Positions 63,516-64,000 of a stretch of DNA of 64,000 bases are shown here, in pieces (the first letter of the stretch is position 1; the number at the start of each line of letters is the position of its first letter). Location: contig JAUIRK010001041.1 of the NCBI GenBank assembly GCA_030549495.1, positions 496,001-560,000 on the forward strand, in the 5' to 3' direction. The notes beneath the pieces were generated by a model. The model was given only the letters and a program-made list of their open reading frames with translations, made no database searches and was not told the DNA's origin. Both the position numbers and the translations under genes were made by a program. This stretch comes from Nectonema munidae. Its lineage: Eukaryota; Nematomorpha; Nectonematoida; Nectonematidae.

Positions 63516-64000
63516 CAATAGAAGCCACTTATTACAATCCCGGATAATGTTATCAGACGCTTTTTTTTTTATCAAAAAGTAAATTACATAAATATTCTAT
63601 AATAATATTAAGTCATCAAAAGAAAGGTTAATTATTCCTTTTTGGGTTAGTATAGCTGAAAAAATAAAAGTTGCTTTTAGATGGAAAACATTAAAATCCA
63701 CGGGGTTTCAAAGGTGTTCAATGTTTACCTCTTAATTACTATTCAAATCCTAACTCTTGGATGACCAAATCATTTTTAAAAGTTGGCTTTTATCAATTGG
63801 GATAGGAAATAAAATCATTTTGTTAGTAGACAATTGTCTCACACGCCAAAATTTGGCCTTCTAACACTACAAATTTAATTCAGCCTTGTGATCAAGGTAT
63901 CATAAGAGCTATGAAAGCTTATTGCCGTACAGAAATTTGTGCAGTAGATATAGCTGAACTTGAGAATAATAAAAATGAGACTAATGCAGTTACAAAGATA
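63516..64000 (+). mobile_element. pogo/Tigger element running off the right edge
   Basis: A possible left terminus, CAATAGAAGCCACTTATTAC, is followed by plus-strand transposase pieces: SWMTKSF near 63757, then SNTTNLIQPCDQGIIRAMKA (63859-63920), the third catalytic aspartate block of Tigger/Jerky-like transposases (PNTTSL.QP.DQGII). The VDNCLTH-like second D block just before it is frame-shifted. The open frame continues to the window end (CRTEICAVDIAELENN). Confidence 0.65.

Overview
The window is a piece of an AT-rich (roughly 70% AT by eye) invertebrate nuclear genome, most likely an arthropod and perhaps a crustacean such as a copepod. The evidence is very short introns (54-81 nt) in clear eukaryotic genes, tRNA-derived SINEs, and a heavy load of DNA transposons (hAT, piggyBac, pogo/Tigger and a CACTG-ended, possibly CMC-type element) with fewer LINEs. 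There is no bacterial-style gene organisation. The species call is a guess.

Three host genes are recognisable. On the minus strand at 2.2-3.0 kb there are five consecutive intact exons of a TM9SF2-like nonaspanin (a multispanning endosome/Golgi membrane protein), separated by introns of 56-81 nt. Its first exon and its membrane region lie elsewhere. At 15.57 kb on the plus strand is the first exon of a ZMAT5-like protein (U11/U12 snRNP 20K, minor spliceosome). On the minus strand at 28.7-33.7 kb is RBMX2, an RRM protein of the spliceosomal RES complex. Four of its exons are visible, including one separated by a 54-nt intron that stays open in frame and one lysine-rich final exon; the start-codon exon was not found. 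A further open stretch on the minus strand (13.61-13.97 kb) looks like coding sequence but I do not recognise it.

The rest is mostly transposon debris, often nested. From left to right: hAT-like MITEs and a SINE (0.1-2 kb); pogo MITE (3.75-4.8); the 3' end of an LTR retroelement fossil (7.0-8.4); an internally deleted LINE with perfect target-site duplications (8.6-9.9); pogo remnant (12.5-13.35); a stretch almost without C on the plus strand (18-20); a 4.9-kb hAT composite with an 8-bp target duplication holding a second hAT and a long foldback element (20.5-25.5); another hAT (25.95-27.5); a hAT MITE, a G/T-rich block and a SINE inside the long RBMX2 intron; a piggyBac split by a CACTG-ended transposon and by a LINE (34.5-38.5); a near-complete pogo/Tigger (40.9-43.4); a piggyBac graveyard with at least four more copies (44.2-55.8); and MITEs, a second fragment of the CACTG-type transposase and the start of another pogo at the right edge.

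Most elements look dead, with several frame breaks each. The points most worth a second look are: the piggyBac ends, which keep a palindrome at conserved, asymmetric distances from the two termini although the palindrome sequence differs between copies; the two C-depleted blocks; the layered insertions whose order can be read from target duplications; and the mini-intron genes that simple ORF calling misses.
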